A stretch of DNA of 64,000 bases from Metridium senile (lineage: Eukaryota > Cnidaria > Anthozoa > Actiniaria > Metridiidae). Position 1 is the first letter of the stretch. Each line of letters begins with the position of its first letter. This document shows positions 30,612-42,854 of the stretch, piece by piece. The notes beneath the pieces were generated by a model. That model did not search any database, was not told the origin of the DNA, and worked only from the letters and a program-made list of their open reading frames with translations. Location: contig OX459099.1 in assembly GCA_949775045.1 (NCBI GenBank), forward strand, positions 248,001 through 312,000, written 5' to 3'. The translations under genes were made by a program, and so were the position numbers.

Positions 30612-31286
30612 CAAACAAAAATCCGCGTACAGGAGTCTTTGAATCGCTTTGCCGTACTTCGTCGAAATGATAAATAAATTTTAGTTCTTCAAACTCAGTC
30701 CGAAACAAATATCTCTTTTTCAGGTTTTCTTATTGTATACAATACTATTAAAGTTGTAATTAATGTCATCGAAGTCCTAATATTAAGTGCGTGACCAGTT
30801 TACAGTCGTGTACGATCGAGTTGAACAAAATTCTAAGTGTCCCGAAATGAGTCGTTTGCCTACTATGTACAGACTCATAGAATTACTCTGAATCAGTTTA
30901 ACATAGCTTACAATAATCGATTACTCCATCTAAAAAAGTATATCGTATCTTCTTTACTGAAATAATACAGAATCACTGTGAAAATCTAAATAAAAAGTCT
31001 CACGAATAGCCACTGCGGCAAAAAAACGTTTCCCCCCTCTGCTTGCAGCTTTTTAAGTGCCTCATGAAGCTTCTAGGGATTCCTGGAATAACTATTGCAC
31101 GTTCCCCTAACAGTAGCGTTTGGTTGTGACCATTTTAAAGTCATAATATTGAAAAAAGTTGTCGATTTGGTTGCTAAACACATACTTTGCTTTGTAATCT
31201 CTCACTGTGTTTGTCCGACCCATGCGGGGGGTCCTAAGCCGATTAAATCTATTTTTAGTATGGGCGCGCAGCGCTATTGACAAATA
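30612..31286. other. Intergenic, no gene seen
   Basis: AT-rich sequence between the SAP ORF and the foldback element; no feature recognised. Confidence 0.4.
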
Positions 31287-31389
31287 TACCCTGCGAGCAA
31301 AGATTTCTTTCTCTCTTACCTGGAATGACGAGGAAAGTAACTTTCTCGTCGTTCTAGGTAAGAGAAAGGAACCTCTGCTCGCAGGGTAT
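31287..31389. mobile_element. Foldback element with about 45-bp arms and target-site duplication
   Basis: TACCCTGCGAGCAAAGA... pairs with ...CCTCTGCTCGCAGGGTA; inner blocks TTTCTCTCTTACC and GGTAAGAGAAAGG, then GACGAGGAAAGT and AACTTTCTCGTC, continue the hairpin to the centre. Flanking TGACAAATAT on the left and right looks like a 10-bp target-site duplication. Confidence 0.75.
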
Positions 31390-31987
31390 GACAAATATCA
31401 CTTCTCGCTGACTTAATGTGCCATCTCGTCTTTTTTTTTTTTTTTTTCTTTTCGTCTTTTTTCGATATTCTATCATACCTTATCAAGAGAAACTAAACAT
31501 TGACCATGCTTTTAGTGGTATTAGTGAGACACATTGTTTGTACAAACAAAATAGATACCACCGATTTTTTTTTATTTCTTCAAAATTATCGATCTGTTGA
31601 GAAAATTTGGTGTTAAAATGCATACCCTATCCAGCGGCGCCTACCCGTATCTATTGGAGGACCCCTCCCCCCCGGAATATCTCGTGTCGTTACAACCATG
31701 TCGAGCTGTCAATACAGGTGATTGATCAATACAATAGCAGCCGTGGTTGCTAAGGTTTATGTGCAGAAGAATTGGTACTTCTCGTATTACACAAGGTTCA
31801 ATCGGTTAAATTGAATTGGTTACTAGTAATTGAACGCACGGGAATATATCAACGCTATTAAGGTACTATCCTTGGAATGCAATCATGTGTTGATTTTGGT
31901 TTTGTACAGTGACAGTAGTTGTACTGGCCGTGTTTGCATACTCTACTGTTCTCCTTGTCGTATCGTGTTTCCATCAGTAAGAAGGAA

Positions 31988-34432
31988 ATGAAGAATATTC
32001 TTGCTATATTGATATGGATGGTTTGTTTTCAAGGCTGTTATCAAGGTAATTCGGTGCCCCCTACCGTTGATATGGTGATATTTACATATGTATTGAATAG
32101 AAATGTTTACAATTAATTGTTTTGCAGGGACTCGTAACATTGTATTGTACTTGTCTCTCTTGGGGGTGAAACATTCAACATATCTAGTTGATCTCGCCAA
32201 TCTCTGTACATCAAACCCTGTTTTATTCTTTAACTGACTATAATGTACGAGTCAAATCCAAAGGTGCCCATCCCCCCCCCGGGCAAACCCCCGGGCATTT
32301 GACTTTTTGAAAAAAAATTGGTCAAATTCCCCACCATCTGGGCAAACTGAACAGTCAAATGTCCCACTATTGAAACAACAGAATGGTCAAATGCCCGCCC
32401 CTCGAGCTCGAGTCAGTGATAAACTCAAATTTTACTTTAAGTAGAAAAGAAAATACTTAAACTTCCTTCTACTACATGACGTCTCATGAATATGGTGGAC
32501 AAAACTTGTACAATCAAATATGAAGGGAAATTTCAAAAAACGTTGAAGAAGAGAATGGTTATTGGCAATTTTTGATTGGTGATTGCACGACCGAAAGATG
32601 GATCTCGATATAATTCACAAATCTATCTTAAAAACTGAAAGAACTTGGATTTTCTTTGCACTTTTCGACTCTAAAACACAAAGACAAGCATTTATACTTC
32701 GTCAATTTAATTTTACTTGTGAAAGAACAGTACCCAGAGCTCCTTTGCAATCGCTGTTCGTCAATCGCCAATTCTTTCTGACGTTTTTTGAGATAGGTGT
32801 ATAACAAGGAAAAACTATCAATTCTTTGCTTTTCGTTTCCGTTCCCGTGTGACTTTTGCCTGATCATGGGCTACCTGTGGTTAGGACTCCAATGCTTTCT
32901 GGGTATTTTTAAAGATGGCCGACACTCGTCAAATGCCCGCCCGTTCAAGTAGCTAATCGGCGTCAAATTCCCCACTATACGGAACCCAAGTCTTGTCAAA
33001 TGCCCGGGGTTTGCCCGGGGGGGTATGGGCACCTTTGGATTTGACTCGTACATAATGGCGGAAATACGATATTGATGTATTTTGAATCGACCGATGTTAT
33101 ATCGACAATGATGGAGGATCAATTTATACCGAGTTATTATGGCAACCTCAATTAAATCAATTATTCCTGTATTCAGAAACGGTTTTGATCAATAATGCCT
33201 GAAAAATCTATGTAAAATCGACTTGGGTTTGTCTGCTTGGCGAGGGTAATCAAAATAAGATAAAGTCATTCGTGTTGTTTATATTAGCGGTAACCTCCCG
33301 TCCCTCCCCTCCCTCGTTGATACTTCTAATTATAGCACTCAAGCCCTTCTGCCTCGCTGTAAAGCATTTCCATAAAATATGCTTTTTGTATTATACTAAA
33401 CGTGTTTTCTTGTATTGTTTTATTTCTTGTCGTGATTCATTCATAAATAGAGACTTTAGTTTATAATTATATTCTTCTTTTACTATTAGCCTTAGCCTGC
33501 TGGCAGACTATTTTTTTTGCGCTCAAAAATTCGCCAAAAAAGTAATTTTTGAGCGCAAAAAAAGTTTGCCAGCAGGCTATATTAGCCTGAGTAAACATCA
33601 ACATTTAACATGGAGAAACAATGAAAATAAACCTCATCTGTTATCATAACAAGGAAAATGACAGCACCAAAAAGGGGTTAAAAGTCAACCAAATCGGCGA
33701 ACAACATATCTTGCAATCGTTGAAGATTTGTATTAAAAAATAGTCAATTTTATGGGGTTATAAGATTATGGGGTTTATTTTCAAATATATTTCTTTATAA
33801 CGAACGATCTAGTTAGGCTCCCTGTGTTAGCATACAAATGATTTCAAGCCAAGCAACAACCTATAAAAAGTTGACAACAATTTGATATATTTTCGATTAA
33901 TACACTCAAATTATGTTGAAGGTAGAAAATAAAAAAAAAATTAAAAAAAACTATCAACTATATATTGAAGCAAGCCCCACAATGCTAACAAGTGTTTTAT
34001 CTTTCAGTGGCTACTGCACTCCGATGTCTTAAATGTTTCTCGTATACTTCAATGGCTGACTGTATGAGTAAAGCCTCAGCAATTAAATGTAACGATGAAT
34101 ACGATCGCTGTAGTAATACAACAGTTCAAATCTATGTTGACATGATGAAAGAAACATTGGTTGGATATGAACTTGGATGTGCAAAAGAAGCTGAATGTCA
34201 ACAACAACTTTGTGCCCGCCACTTTGGTATTGCCATTGGAGTTGTTAGATACAAGAACTGTCATATCACTTGTTGCCCAAGAGATCTTTGTCCTCTACAG
34301 CCTAACGCTACACTTCATCCACCTAAAGACAATGCAGACAAAGGTGCCCGTGGGGGTGTAGGCATCGTAGCAATTGATATAAACCTGTTCATTTGGATCA
34401 GTCTTGTTGGCGTTATTTTTATCTTATTTTAG
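31988..34432 (+). CDS. Ly6/uPAR-domain GPI-anchored protein (LU gene 2)
   Basis: Two exons: 31988-32045 (signal peptide MKNILAILIWMVCFQGCYQG) and 34008-34432 (TAG), joined in phase 1 to 160 aa. The mature protein reads LRCLKCFSYTSMADCMSKAS, with ITCCPRDLCP closing the LU domain, then NATLHPP linker and a hydrophobic tail (INLFIWISLVGVIFILF) typical of GPI attachment. The exon structure and phase match LU gene 1 and the - strand three-LU gene, so the genes likely arose by local duplication. The intron contains an 807-bp TIR element and a foldback. AATAAA follows at 34516. Confidence 0.85.
32245..33051. mobile_element. 807-bp non-autonomous TIR element in LU gene 2 intron
   Basis: GTACGAGTCAAATCCAAAGG at the left and CCTTTGGATTTGACTCGTAC at the right are exact inverted complements, and similarity continues through GTGCCCAT and C-runs. 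ATAAT flanks both ends (putative target-site duplication). Internal GTCAAATGCCCG motifs recur near both ends. No transposase ORF. Confidence 0.85.
33494..33578. mobile_element. 85-bp foldback element
   Basis: AGCCTGCTGGCAGACT and TTTGCGCTCAAAAATT pair with AATTTTTGAGCGCAAA and GTTTGCCAGCAGGCT around a 12-bp loop. Non-coding, in the LU gene 2 intron. Confidence 0.75.
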
Positions 34433-34515
34433 CAAGTAGCTTATAGCACAAGCGTAAAACTATCAACTTTGTAATCACTAGTAAACAGATCACGTTAGCG
34501 AATCGAAAAATCCTT

Positions 34516-34521
34516 AATAAA
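34516..34521 (+). other. Poly(A) signal of LU gene 2
   Basis: AATAAA 84 bp after the stop codon. Confidence 0.6.
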
Positions 34522-34554
34522 TGAACTGAAATAACGATTGTTCATAGAACAAGC

Positions 34555-35670
34555 AATATTTTCAAAATGACGAAAATTGACGATATTTGATGGACTATAG
34601 CCCGTGCAAAATGCCCAAAACAGACTTGAAATGATGAATTTTGATGGACTATAACCCATGCAAAATGCCCAAAAATGACAATTTTTGATGGACTATAGCC
34701 CATGTGAAATGCGCAAAATTGGCTGAAAATGACGATTTTTGATGGTCTATATCCCATGCAAAATGCGCAAAAATGACGATTTTTGATGGTCTATAGCCCA
34801 TGTGAAATGCGCAAAAATGACGATTTTTGATGGTCTATAGCCCATGTGAAATGCGCAAAAATGACGATTTTTGATGGTCTATAGCCCATGTGAAATGCGC
34901 AAAATTGGCTGAAAATGACGATTTTTGATGGTCTATATCCCATGCAAAATGCGCAAAAATGACGATTTTTGATGGTCTATAGCCCATGTGAAATGCGCAA
35001 AATTGGCTGAAAATGACGATTTTTGATGGTCTATAGCCCATGTGAAATGCGCAAAATTGGCTGAAAATGACGATTTTTGATGGTCTATAGCCCATGCAAA
35101 ATGCGCAAAAATGACGATTTTTGATGGTCTATAGCCCATGTGAAATGCCCAAAAATGACGATTTTTGATGGTCTATAGCCCATGTGAAATGCGCAAAATT
35201 GGCTGAAAATGACGATTTTTGATGGTCTATATCCCATGCAAAATGCGCAAAAATGACGATTTTTGATGGTCTATAGCCCATGTGAAATGCGCAAAAATGA
35301 CGATTTTTGATGGTCTATAGCCCATGTGAAATGCGCAAAATTGGCTGAAAATGACGATTTTTGATGGTCTATAACCCATGCAAAATGCCCAAAAATGACA
35401 ATTTTTGATGGACTATAGCCCATGTGAAATGCGCAAAATTGGCTGAAAATGACGATTTTTGATGGTCTATAGCCCATGTGAAATGCGCAAAAATGACGAT
35501 TTTTGATGGTCTATAGCCCATGTGAAATGCGCAAAATTGGCTGAAAATGACGATTTTTGATGGTCTATAGCCCATGCAAAATGCTCAAAAATGACAAATT
35601 TTGATAAGTTATAGCCCATGCAAAATGACAAAAAATGACGGTTTTTGATGGATTATAGCCCATGCAAATG
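34555..35670. repeat. 43/54-bp satellite array
   Basis: About two dozen copies of AATGACGATTTTTGATGGTC followed by TATAGCCCATGTGAAATGCGC. Two unit lengths alternate: 43 bp, and 54 bp when AAAATTGGCTG is present. Outer units are more diverged. The array separates LU gene 2 from the - strand three-LU gene. The - strand MGYRPSKIVIF frames in it are repeat artefacts. Confidence 0.9.
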
Positions 35671-35683
35671 CGCAAAAATGATG

Positions 35684-35757
35684 TAGTCTCTCTTGCAGCC
35701 GTTATTGGTGTCGGGCTTCCTGTTCTTCCCCACTAATAACGGCTGCGAGGGAGACTA
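35684..35757. mobile_element. 74-bp foldback element at the satellite edge
   Basis: TAGTCTCTCTTGCAGCCGTT and AACGGCTGCGAGGGAGACTA form an inverted repeat around GTGTCGGGCTTCC. Non-coding. Confidence 0.7.
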
Positions 35758-36063
35758 GAGCTCTAGCAAAATGAAAGAAAATGCCAAAAAGTGATGACTA
35801 GCTTTTTTGGATTATTTATCAAAATCGTTGTCTAATCCATTGAAAATCATCATTTTTCACCGGATTTGGCATAGGATGTAGTCCATGAAAGATCGTCATC
35901 TTTAGCCATTTTTATTCCTATGAAAAATTATAGAAAATAAACAAACGAACGGTATTGAAAAAGTGTGAAGGTAGCGATATTTTTATTGGTAATTTTATTT
36001 TATATTTAAGTGTGTTGTATAACATTTGAATTTGTTTTTTCATGTTGTTTTTGCTTGTTATTT

Positions 36064-36069
36064 TTTATT
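36064..36069 (-). other. Poly(A) signal of the three-LU gene
   Basis: AATAAA on the - strand about 135 bp past the stop codon at 36204. Confidence 0.5.
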
Positions 36070-36203
36070 GGCTGCCCATTCTTTGTTGAGTAGAACACTA
36101 TTTTCTCTAACTGTACACTGAGGGTACAGAAGTGTGTTTGAGCAATATTAGGTGTCTATAATTGTAATGTTATGTTTTGAGACAGGTTATGTAATAAGTA
36201 ACC

Positions 36204-38888
36204 TTAATGCCAATAGGAGAAGAGTGCTATTATTGACGTGAGAATGATCGTTTTGTAAGGTGAGAATCTTGCTTGAGCCTGCGATATAGCGTACATGGTA
36301 AGATTTGGTCCAGCAGTTGGTAGGAAGCCATTGCACAGATCTCCATGGCAACAGTTAATAAGGCATTTTTTCAAATGTAAACCTCTTTCTTTAAGGATTT
36401 GATCCAGAGTATCACAGCGTGACGAGTTTGCGTTACAATCGTCGTCACGAACTGCACAACCTTTCCATTGTCCGTCACTGACGAGCTAGTAATAAGGTAG
36501 TAGTCACTATTAGTTAGGGACCGGTCATTATTTATGTAGAGGGGAGAGGGGGAGGGAAAAATATGTTAGGGAGATCAAATTTTCTATAAGCCCCCCCCCC
36601 CCCCCCCCCCCAAACAGGGTATGTAAATTTCAAGGGACCCCCTTATTTACTCATTACTTTGCGATGGATGCTCTTCCAGCAATAGGGCAATTTTTGGACT
36701 CAATTTAACTCCCAGTACTAACAGTATATTTAACACTAGTGTACTGTTAATGCTTATATTATTAAAATATAATGAAAGTGACATTTTTGCTAAATAACAA
36801 AAAAGGAGAATATCTCTTTAGTTACCTTCTACAATTTTTTCAAATTGCAAAATTAACAAGATTCTTTTCAAATAATGTTCTTATAGTTGTAAAAGGACTA
36901 CCTTTTGTTGTTACATCATGTCTATTTGCCTCTTGAGTTATTGAAGTGACAAGCATTTCATTAAAAGAAAATTCAGTCAAAGCAAATATTAAAACAGTTA
37001 GGTCTACATTCTTTTAATATTCAACTTAATTTTGAGATAATATTGAATAGTGTTCAGAGTGCAAACAGTATTTCTGTAAAATACAAATCACTATAAAATC
37101 ATACAAAATGGTGGTGTTTTGAACAAAAGAAAACAAAAGATGTAGTATAAACTTGTACAATTTAGCTCACCCACCTTTAACTAATGGCCCCCCAGTAAGG
37201 TATTTATAAAAAAGTTTGACCCCCCCCCCCTCTTGTCAATCTGAAATAGCCTTGACCCCCCCCTTTTTTTCCCTCCCCCTCTACATAAATAATGACCGGT
37301 CCCTTATATAAATCTAGTTATCTGAACCCTATATAGCTTCCGAAAAAAATGTGACCCAAACAACCACCAACCCCCCCCCCCCCAACCCCCAGCTGATATC
37401 CATGGAGGGAAGTGTTCAGGACATTGAAGCAACTGGGAATGGACCAGCTGTATGTGTGTAGGTAGTACATGGACGTGAGGGGAATGGACTCACCTGTCCG
37501 CTTGTTGCGTTAGTTATGGTTGCTGTCATTGTAAAGCATCCATCGTAACCACCACTACCTGTCACGCAAGCCTTTTCTGTCACGTTAGTTGTACACAGAC
37601 TCTCAAAGGTATCAGGTTTACACTCGTAACATTTCATTGAGGAAGACTGGGAACGTTTAACGGTTCGACGAGCTCTTGTCGTAACGATGGTTGTTATGTC
37701 GTCGTCAGCAGGTCGTGTTGGAATGTACTTATTACAAAATGGTCCTCTACAACAATAGGCAGTGCATGTTTTCATTTCTAGTCCATGGTTTACGGACAGT
37801 TTGTTACGCGTATCAATACACAGTTGCGTGATGTTACAATCTATCATCTCCAAACCACACCCTCGATGGGTGATGACGTCACTAGAGTCACGTGACAAGG
37901 TGCCTGTAATACTAAAGCATGAGTTGTGTTCAGGACCACAATAATCAATATCTTCCTCGTTGTTACAATCATGGAAATCTTTTCCCTCTTCGCACTTGTA
38001 GCACTTTAATCCAGTAGACTTGTCCTCAGTCTTTCTCGTCATGCGGGGCTTGGCTTGTGTCTGCACCGCACGTTGTTCTGTGGGATTTGGTGAAGTAGAG
38101 TTTGTGTTACATAAGTCATGGTTACAACAGCTTGCGTTACATTCCTTAAGGTCAAAATTACGAACAAGCTTCAAGGCCCGGTTACATGTAGTGTTGCATG
38201 CACCATCGTTACACATCCCTATAGAGAGTGACAGCTGTTTTGTTGTGATTCTATTCCATCCCTTCAGCGTGACACTAGCACAACCAAGGTCACATGACAC
38301 AGGTAGTGCATCGTTACTGTCACGCCATGAATAACACTGTAACGCAATACCTACAACATACATAAATACAATCAATAACGTGACTGCCTCATACTGAAGC
38401 AATTTCACAACTGTTTTCACATCTTTCATTGGCCCAATCATAACCTATTTAACCGATTCAATTATCGGTTAAATTATATATCAGTTCATGCGTAGTTCCT
38501 TTAATTACTTTTCACTCACAAGCTCGCGCTTGAGGTAACTATAATAAATTATTACATAATATACGTGTCAGCTAAAATAGAAAATACTGAATTACAGACA
38601 ACGATAATACTTACAAGACAAATTGCGGAAAAACTTGTGGCTACGGCGATAAACATTGACTGACTAAATTATACGATTTTACAAGCTTATAAAACGAAAA
38701 CGAGCAGAGATTTACATACGGACAAAAGACTAACGAAAATACGGTTTACTCTTGGGAACAACAAAAATGTTGTAGTGTTAGATGGCGCATCCACAATATA
38801 GTTTATTATAGTTGATAGTTTTCATATTTTATATTTGTAAACATATAGTAATTCGTTTTATAAACGCGATATTATGTCAATAAACCAC

Positions 38889-38969
<81 letters not shown>

Positions 38970-40007
38970 CCATGGTTTCTTCTATTCTAATTCACTGACA
39001 TCTGTTCACCGATCCGTCAATGAGACGTCCATCAATCCACAGCTCCTATCCGTATATCGAACGTCCATCGATCCTAGCATCCACGAGTCCATGATTCCAA
39101 TTTTAATTTTACAATATATTATGTATGATAACTATCGAAGTCATCAATTATTTAACTTGACATTAGGTATTCCAATAGAAAAGCCAATTATGCGAACCAC
39201 AACATCTTCATGTAAACTAGCTTTCTTCGCGGGAGACATCATAGACAGGATCATTTACTGGGGCCGAGTCCACGACGTTTATCTTCACTGCTTTAAACAC
39301 TTTATTGATCAAGAACCGCCAGCCCCTCCCCAGCGATTTCTTCCTCGTCCCTCACACTCGTAATCAATACATCACATAGAAGAGCATGTCAGTGGACGAT
39401 CATCATCATGACAAGAAATGATCGTTGCACTAGTGAGAGAGAGGCAGAGACAGCAATAGAAAGAAAGAGAGAAAGCAGAGACAGAGACATAGAGACATAG
39501 AGAGTGCGCATAGTAAAATTACCAGTAGGTGTGGTTGATGAAAGAGAACTGAATGAAAGATATATTGTTGTTTTAGGCGGACATCACAAAATTGAATATC
39601 TCGACCACAATATGGGATACGTAAATGAGATACTTTACTGAGTAAAAATAGCAGAAATATACCTCACAAATGACTTACTGGCATTTTCTTACATTAAAAA
39701 GACCCCGACAATAGATGAAAGAAAATAAAACATCGACCCTCGATAATTTAAAATTAATTTACAATTCCTTTTTACTTGGACAAGAAAACTATCCCTGTCA
39801 TTTTACTGTCATTTTAAGTATAAACTGTACTTGTAGCACGATATATTGGTTTATAAATGACATGTTTATCCCTTTCAACACATTAAGAATATTATTGTTA
39901 TATTAAAATGAATATTTGAACAAATCTAGTGGTTTGGTATACTTACAACAAGGAAGGACGCCAACATAGATGCCTAAGACTGCAACAAGAAGCCCTTTGG
40001 ATGCCAT
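36204..40007 (-). CDS. Three-LU-domain Ly6/uPAR GPI-anchored protein (LU gene 3)
   Basis: Exons on the - strand: 40007-39947 (signal peptide MASKGLLVAVLGIYVGVLPC), 38350-37494 and 36485-36204 (TAA), joined in phases 1 and 0 to 399 aa. LU1 runs from LQCYSWRDSND to CNASCCNHDLCN, LU2 from LKCYKCEEGKDF to CTAYCCRGPFCN, and LU3 from MKCYECKPDTFE across the exon junction to CLINCCHGDLCN. Thr/Arg-rich linkers separate them. The tail TIILTSIIALFSYWH is a GPI signal. The frame is also open upstream of exon 2 to a Met at 38441, but the TTGTAG acceptor and the separate signal-peptide exon are the better model. uPAR itself has three LU domains, but orthology is not claimed. The second intron holds a 789-bp TIR element. 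Confidence 0.82.
36516..37304. mobile_element. 789-bp non-autonomous TIR element in LU gene 3 intron
   Basis: AGGGACCGGTCATTATTTAT at the left and ATAAATAATGACCGGTCCCT at the right are exact inverted complements; the match extends to about 29 bp (TAGAGGGG/CCCCTCTA). Subterminal C and G runs are present. No ORF. Confidence 0.88.
38351..39946 (-). other. First intron of LU gene 3
   Basis: Between the signal-peptide exon and the LU exon. It contains a pure (ATT)n tract at about 38890-38969 and otherwise no recognised feature. Confidence 0.6.
38889..38969. repeat. (ATT)n microsatellite
   Basis: About 27 uninterrupted ATT/TTA triplets. Confidence 0.95.
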
Positions 40008-42460
40008 AGCTAGTCGAAGAGTGAATTAGCTTATGTTGAAGTACCTGCTTTCACTAGATTAATTGTAAACTGATCATCATTAACGTTAATAAAAGTTTGA
40101 TGAAGAAACCTCCTGCAACCACAAGAATACATATCAAGCTTTTATCTCTGCATCACAGCGCTTAAGAGGCTTAGCCATTTTCATTTGTATTAATATTTTA
40201 GTATTTTCAAAACGAAACCGCAATTTAGCCGTCAGAATTCACAGAGACGTTCAAAGCGAGCATCGCCGCTAGGAGATTGATTATACATTAAGCTTGAGGC
40301 TTTTTGTTTATGTTTGAAATTCCAGAATATTAAATATACGAAACTGTAGCAATATGTTTTACAGAGCATAAAGAATAAAGGGCCGCTTTGAAGCTAATAT
40401 TGCTGTTTAAACTGAGATATTACACTCAGTGAACTCCTTAACGATCCTTAACGAACTAAAATTACAATTTGTCTTAGTTTTCTTTTCGCAGGTGTTATTT
40501 AATAGTTTTAACCATACTGTGAATAGAGTAATTAATACTGTAGCCTTTATTGCCTACAAAAACATATTGAAGAAAGAACTCTAAATTGTAAGTTAGTTTT
40601 GCAATCATGGCAGGTAGATCAATAATTCATATCAAACACAATCATTCCCTTCTTGGACGGGAAAGTATCATTATTACTCGCACTGAATTATTTAGACGAA
40701 CACCTTAATGTTAATAGCTTTTTACAGAATCCACAGTCAACTCTTAATACATTTTTTTTCTCTCTCGGCTAAACCCCCTGGCTTGAATTATTACATGTGA
40801 AGTGTTTTCTTATTGTTTATCTTGAATGAGTAGAATAGCACAATGGTCAACAATAGTTATCGGGTTAATATTGCATATCTCAAGTACTTGTTCCGGTGAA
40901 AGCAGACTGCAATTTCCGTATCTACTTGAAAGATTGCAAAGTATATCACACAAGAAGTATAAACTTTTCCTAAATAACTGAACAAGACTTGACAGTAAGC
41001 TACAATAGATTAGTAAACACAATCTTTATAGACTATTAAAGGTATTATGATACTACACACAGCCAGGCCCAACATAGAATATTTGATTGAAAATATATAC
41101 CTTATAAAATATCTTAAAATTGGTTGAGCTAGACACATTCAGAAAGTCATTTACCGATTTCTCACGGGCCGTCTCCACCAAATGTTGACTACCCAAAGGT
41201 ACGAAGAGGCGCTGGGACCTTTTATAAGACTGTAATATGACTTCACTATCCAGGCAGGAACTTCAACTTATGCATCTCAGTCACCACTTGTATAGTGAAA
41301 TACTGTGGGAAAGTACTTCATACTTCCCTATTTGTGGGTGTTGGCTAAGAAGCACCAGAGAGAGTTTCCTTCTACAAGTACATAATTATTGTCAATATTA
41401 TTACTATATAAAAATAGTTATGGAAACTAACAAGATCATGTATCATGAAAATACAGCCACTGCGATAACTCAAAACAAAAAATGCGAACCCCCGAGAAAT
41501 GCTTTATACCTTCGGATACCATAAATATTCATTAATGTCAATCTCGAAACTCGTTTGCCACAAATTACATTTAATGCAATTAATTAGACCAGTGACGAAA
41601 CGAAAAGGGCGGGAAAGAAGCGGAAAGGCAACTTAAGGATTTAAATTAAGCGTACTCTTTTTGTCTTAACTCAGTAAAAGTATTATATTTTCTGAAAGCT
41701 AAATAAATGTAGTTTTTCGTAGTGAAGTTTTATTTTAATGATTTCTAAAATTTCAGACGTTGTTAGCCAAGAAATGAAATTTGACCGTACCTTATTCAAA
41801 ATGTTCGATGTCAAGAAGTACTCACTCTATGATAAAATTACATCAACACATTCAGGAGATAACGGGCTTAAAAACGGTGTTTGCGTTTTGTTATATCTGC
41901 CTTAGATGAATTTTAATTTAACGTCAAAGTTGAACAATGACGTTTTAAGTGTTGCTCGACATAAAACAGATCATAACTCGTTTTTAATTGCGTTAATCAA
42001 AAATCGTTTTTCTGTAAGTCCTGAAAATTTCATTTTAATCCATTGAAATCGTCTTGACATCGAACTCTTTAAAGTCGCGGAGTTGATCGAAATGAGAAGA
42101 CGAGATAAACGCACTTGTTTGTTAACAGTTTCCAGTCTTTATTAAGTCACAGATTTTCTTTTCTTTAAATTTTTGATCAAAGAAAAACTCATTTTCAATT
42201 TTTTTTGCATTGAAATAAAATATTCCGATATTATCTTTCCAAAGATAACAAAAACGTAATTTCGTCAAGAGGTCGGAAATTTGTATCCTGATACCTTAAT
42301 GAGTAAATCGAAGAAAACAATGAAAAGAAGTTGAAAGTAAATAGTAGAATGAAGAAAACAATGAAATAAAACAATGAAAGCAAGAAATGCAAGCAAATAT
42401 TGAAAGGCAGGAAGAGAAAAACTAACAAAGGAATATGTGCACAGAAATCACATCAGTAAA
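40008..42460. other. Intergenic, no gene seen
   Basis: About 2.4 kb between the LU gene 3 start and the GAAA microsatellite. Short frames occur, but none has a recognised domain or convincing splice context. The promoter of LU gene 3 must lie at its left end. Confidence 0.45.
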
Positions 42461-42464
42461 GAAA

Positions 42465-42569
42465 GAAAGAAAGAAATATCTTCTTGAAAGAAACAAGAAA
42501 ATTAAGAAATAGAGAAAAAAAGAGAGAAAGAGAGAAAGAAAAAGGGAGAAAGAAAGAAAGAGAGAATGA

Positions 42570-42613
<44 letters not shown>

Positions 42614-42670
42614 AGGAAGGAAGGAAGGAAGGAAGGACGAAAGGAAGAAAGGAAGGAAGGAAAGAAAAAG
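42465..42670 (+). repeat. (GAAA)n/(GGAA)n microsatellite
   Basis: Purine-only stretch of AAAG/GAAG tetramers upstream of the GPCR gene. Confidence 0.9.
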
Positions 42671-42854
42671 GTAGGTTGATATTATAAAGGACTGTTTAGA
42701 CAGTTGAAATGACCGTTATAAACTATCTCCATACAGTATTCAACAACAAATATAGCAGACACAACATTGCTCCATATAAATAAGCCTATATGTTTAGGGG
42801 ATTCATTTCTCACTATACCTTATACAACAGTCAGTCCTGGTGTACATCCACGAT

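Noticed and set aside
38351..38441. Met at 38441 as the start of the three-LU gene
   Set aside because: A TTGTAG acceptor at 38351, correct phase, and a good signal-peptide exon with a GTAAGT donor at 39947-40007 give a better model matching the other LU genes.
39091..39363. 90-codon frame at 39.1 kb
   Set aside because: Lies in the first intron of the - strand LU gene and shows no recognised motif.
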